A DNA stretch of 64,000 nucleotides, taken from positions 395,001 through 459,000 of the forward strand of contig NZ_AP023027.1 in NCBI RefSeq assembly GCF_014467075.1, written 5' to 3'. The position numbers were made by a program, and so were the translations under genes. Each line of letters opens with the position of its first letter. Within the stretch, counting starts at the first letter, position 1. Positions 63,114 to 64,000 of the stretch are shown one piece after another. Below the pieces are notes generated by a model. That model saw nothing but the letters and a program-made list of their open reading frames with translations, had not been told where the DNA came from and made no database searches. This stretch comes from Anaerostipes caccae L1-92 (lineage in GTDB: Bacteria; Bacillota; Clostridia; Lachnospirales; Lachnospiraceae).

Positions 63114-64000
63114 ATGCAGAGGTTTGTGAATGATCCGGATTACGTTGTAGAAGATATGCTGAAGGGGTTTTTAAAGGCTCACGGGGATCTTATCGTCAAG
63201 TCTGAGGCCAACGACCGTGTCGTAAAATACATAAATGCACCGGTAGAAGGGAAAGTCGGTCTGGTGACAGGCGGCGGAAGCGGACATGAACCTGCTTTTC
63301 TTGGCTATGTCGGAAAGAATATGGTGGATGCTGTGGCAGTCGGCGAAGTTTTTTCTTCGCCGTCAGCCCAGGCATTCTACGATGCATTTATGGAAGCAGA
63401 TGCAGGGAAAGGTGTCGCCTGCCTGTTCGGCAACTATGCCGGAGATAACATGAATGTAAAAATGGCTGTCCGAAAAGCGAAAAAAGCCGGTGTCACTGTA
63501 AAGTATGTAACCGCAAACGATGATGTGGCTTCATCTCCGAAAGAAACGAAGGAAAAACGCCATGGGATCGCAGGCGGCGTTTTTATGTGGAAGATCGGGG
63601 GAGCCAGGGCAGCAAAAGGCGGAGACCTGGATGAGGTCATTGCATCTGCCCAAAAAGCAGTGGACAATACAAGAAGTATCTGTGTAGGATTAAGTCCATG
63701 TGCCATACCCGCAGTTGGTCATCCTAATTTCCATATTGAAGAAGGAAGCATGGAGGTGGGGATCGGACACCACGGGGAGCCGGGCATCAATGTGCAGGAC
63801 CTGGAGCCTGCCGCAAAGATTGCACAGAACATGGCTGAGACAGTAGTAAACGACTTGGAACTCGGAGAAGGGGAAGAGGCGGCGGTGCTGCTTTCCGGTC
63901 TCGGGGCGACACCGGTCATGGAACTGTATGTACTGTACGATGAAATTGAAAGATACTTGAGAGAAAAGGGAATTTCCGTTTATAAGACTTTGATTGGGGA
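63114..64000 (+). CDS. Dihydroxyacetone kinase DhaK-type subunit, 3' end cut by window
   Basis: The 295 visible residues match DhaK, the substrate-binding subunit of dihydroxyacetone kinase. GGGSGHEP is at residues 53-60, NYAGDNMNV near 107-115, and the His that binds the ketose covalently is His220 in GIGHHGEPG. The gene runs off the right edge; about 35-40 residues are missing. Depending on what follows (DhaL with PTS-type DhaM, or an ATP-type partner) it would phosphorylate dihydroxyacetone or a relative such as erythrulose. Its link to a galactitol-type PTS suggests a ketose or polyol pathway. AGGAG precedes the ATG. Confidence 0.93.
   Translation, partial: MQRFVNDPDYVVEDMLKGFLKAHGDLIVKSEANDRVVKYINAPVEGKVGLVTGGGSGHEPAFLGYVGKNMVDAVAVGEVFSSPSAQAFYDAFMEADAGKGVACLFGNYAGDNMNVKMAVRKAKKAGVTVKYVTANDDVASSPKETKEKRHGIAGGVFMWKIGGARAAKGGDLDEVIASAQKAVDNTRSICVGLSPCAIPAVGHPNFHIEEGSMEVGIGHHGEPGINVQDLEPAAKIAQNMAETVVNDLELGEGEEAAVLLSGLGATPVMELYVLYDEIERYLREKGISVYKTLIG

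Overview
The window reads as a chromosome segment of a low-to-mid GC, Gram-positive anaerobe of the Clostridia, most likely a gut Lachnospiraceae (Anaerostipes-like is a guess). This rests on strong AGGAGG ribosome sites, many PTS and GntR/IclR-controlled sugar operons, a 56-residue 2x[4Fe-4S] ferredoxin, an EFR1-type flavodoxin-ferredoxin, and the order mfd - parvulin lipoprotein - DUF951 - rpsF - ssb - rpsR - gdpP - rplI - dnaB. No phage, transposase, integrase or plasmid genes were recognised.

Layout. 1-3.3 kb: end of a mannose-family PTS operon (EIID, EIIA, EIIB) with a short-chain dehydrogenase and a GntR/UTRA regulator. 3.3-5.4 kb: a small P-loop kinase, a three-repeat CRISPR remnant without cas genes, and an Ogg1-type DNA glycosylase. 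5.6-12.3 kb: an apparent hydroxy-acid (threonate/erythronate-like) operon with cyclase-family hydrolase, HIBADH-family dehydrogenase, DUF1537 acid-sugar kinase and glycerol-facilitator-like channel, followed by its probable GntR/FCD regulator, a PD-(D/E)XK-like sce7726 protein and an iron alcohol dehydrogenase. 12.5-17.6 kb: an orphan CheR, a Tet(M)-like translational GTPase fused to a YacP/Rae1-type NYN nuclease domain, a hypothetical protein and an S66 carboxypeptidase. 17.6-21.1 kb: a TetR-linked redox operon (radical SAM protein, two flavodoxin-fold proteins, PNPOx-like protein). 21.2-25.2 kb: MazG-like pyrophosphohydrolase, RecQ, peptide deformylase, SGNH hydrolase, GntR. 25.5-35.8 kb: ilvD; an alcohol dehydrogenase/aminotransferase/amino acid permease operon; an IclR regulator followed by a 2-keto-3-deoxy sugar-acid operon (SDR, 2-hydroxyacid dehydrogenase, KDPG aldolase fused to a VOC-like domain, PfkB-type KDG kinase). 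35.8-47.3 kb: a frameshifted ABC exporter, an XRE/membrane-protein pair, a PF09818-type ATPase, a 241-bp inverted-repeat element, an EFR1 ferredoxin, a HAD phosphatase, a Cache-GGDEF-EAL protein with a degenerate GGDEF motif, tRNA-Pro(CGG), a dicarboxylate symporter and a MATE exporter. 47.3-60 kb: DAHP synthase behind an aromatic-codon-rich leader peptide and terminator, then the housekeeping cluster. 60-64 kb: ferredoxin (minus strand), a DUF1858 protein, and a galactitol-type PTS with a DhaK-type kinase cut by the window edge.

The most notable observations are: (1) the Tet(M)-like GTPase/NYN fusion, which would put a Rae1-like mRNA nuclease on a factor that enters the ribosomal A site; (2) a putative attenuator before DAHP synthase whose 37-residue leader peptide carries a run of Tyr, Phe and Trp codons; (3) an orphan three-repeat CRISPR array with a leader-like inverted repeat; (4) a 241-bp imperfect inverted-repeat element with a structured centre; (5) an acid-sugar operon that includes an aquaglyceroporin but lacks an obvious aldolase. 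All functional assignments come from reading motifs and gene context; no database search was run.
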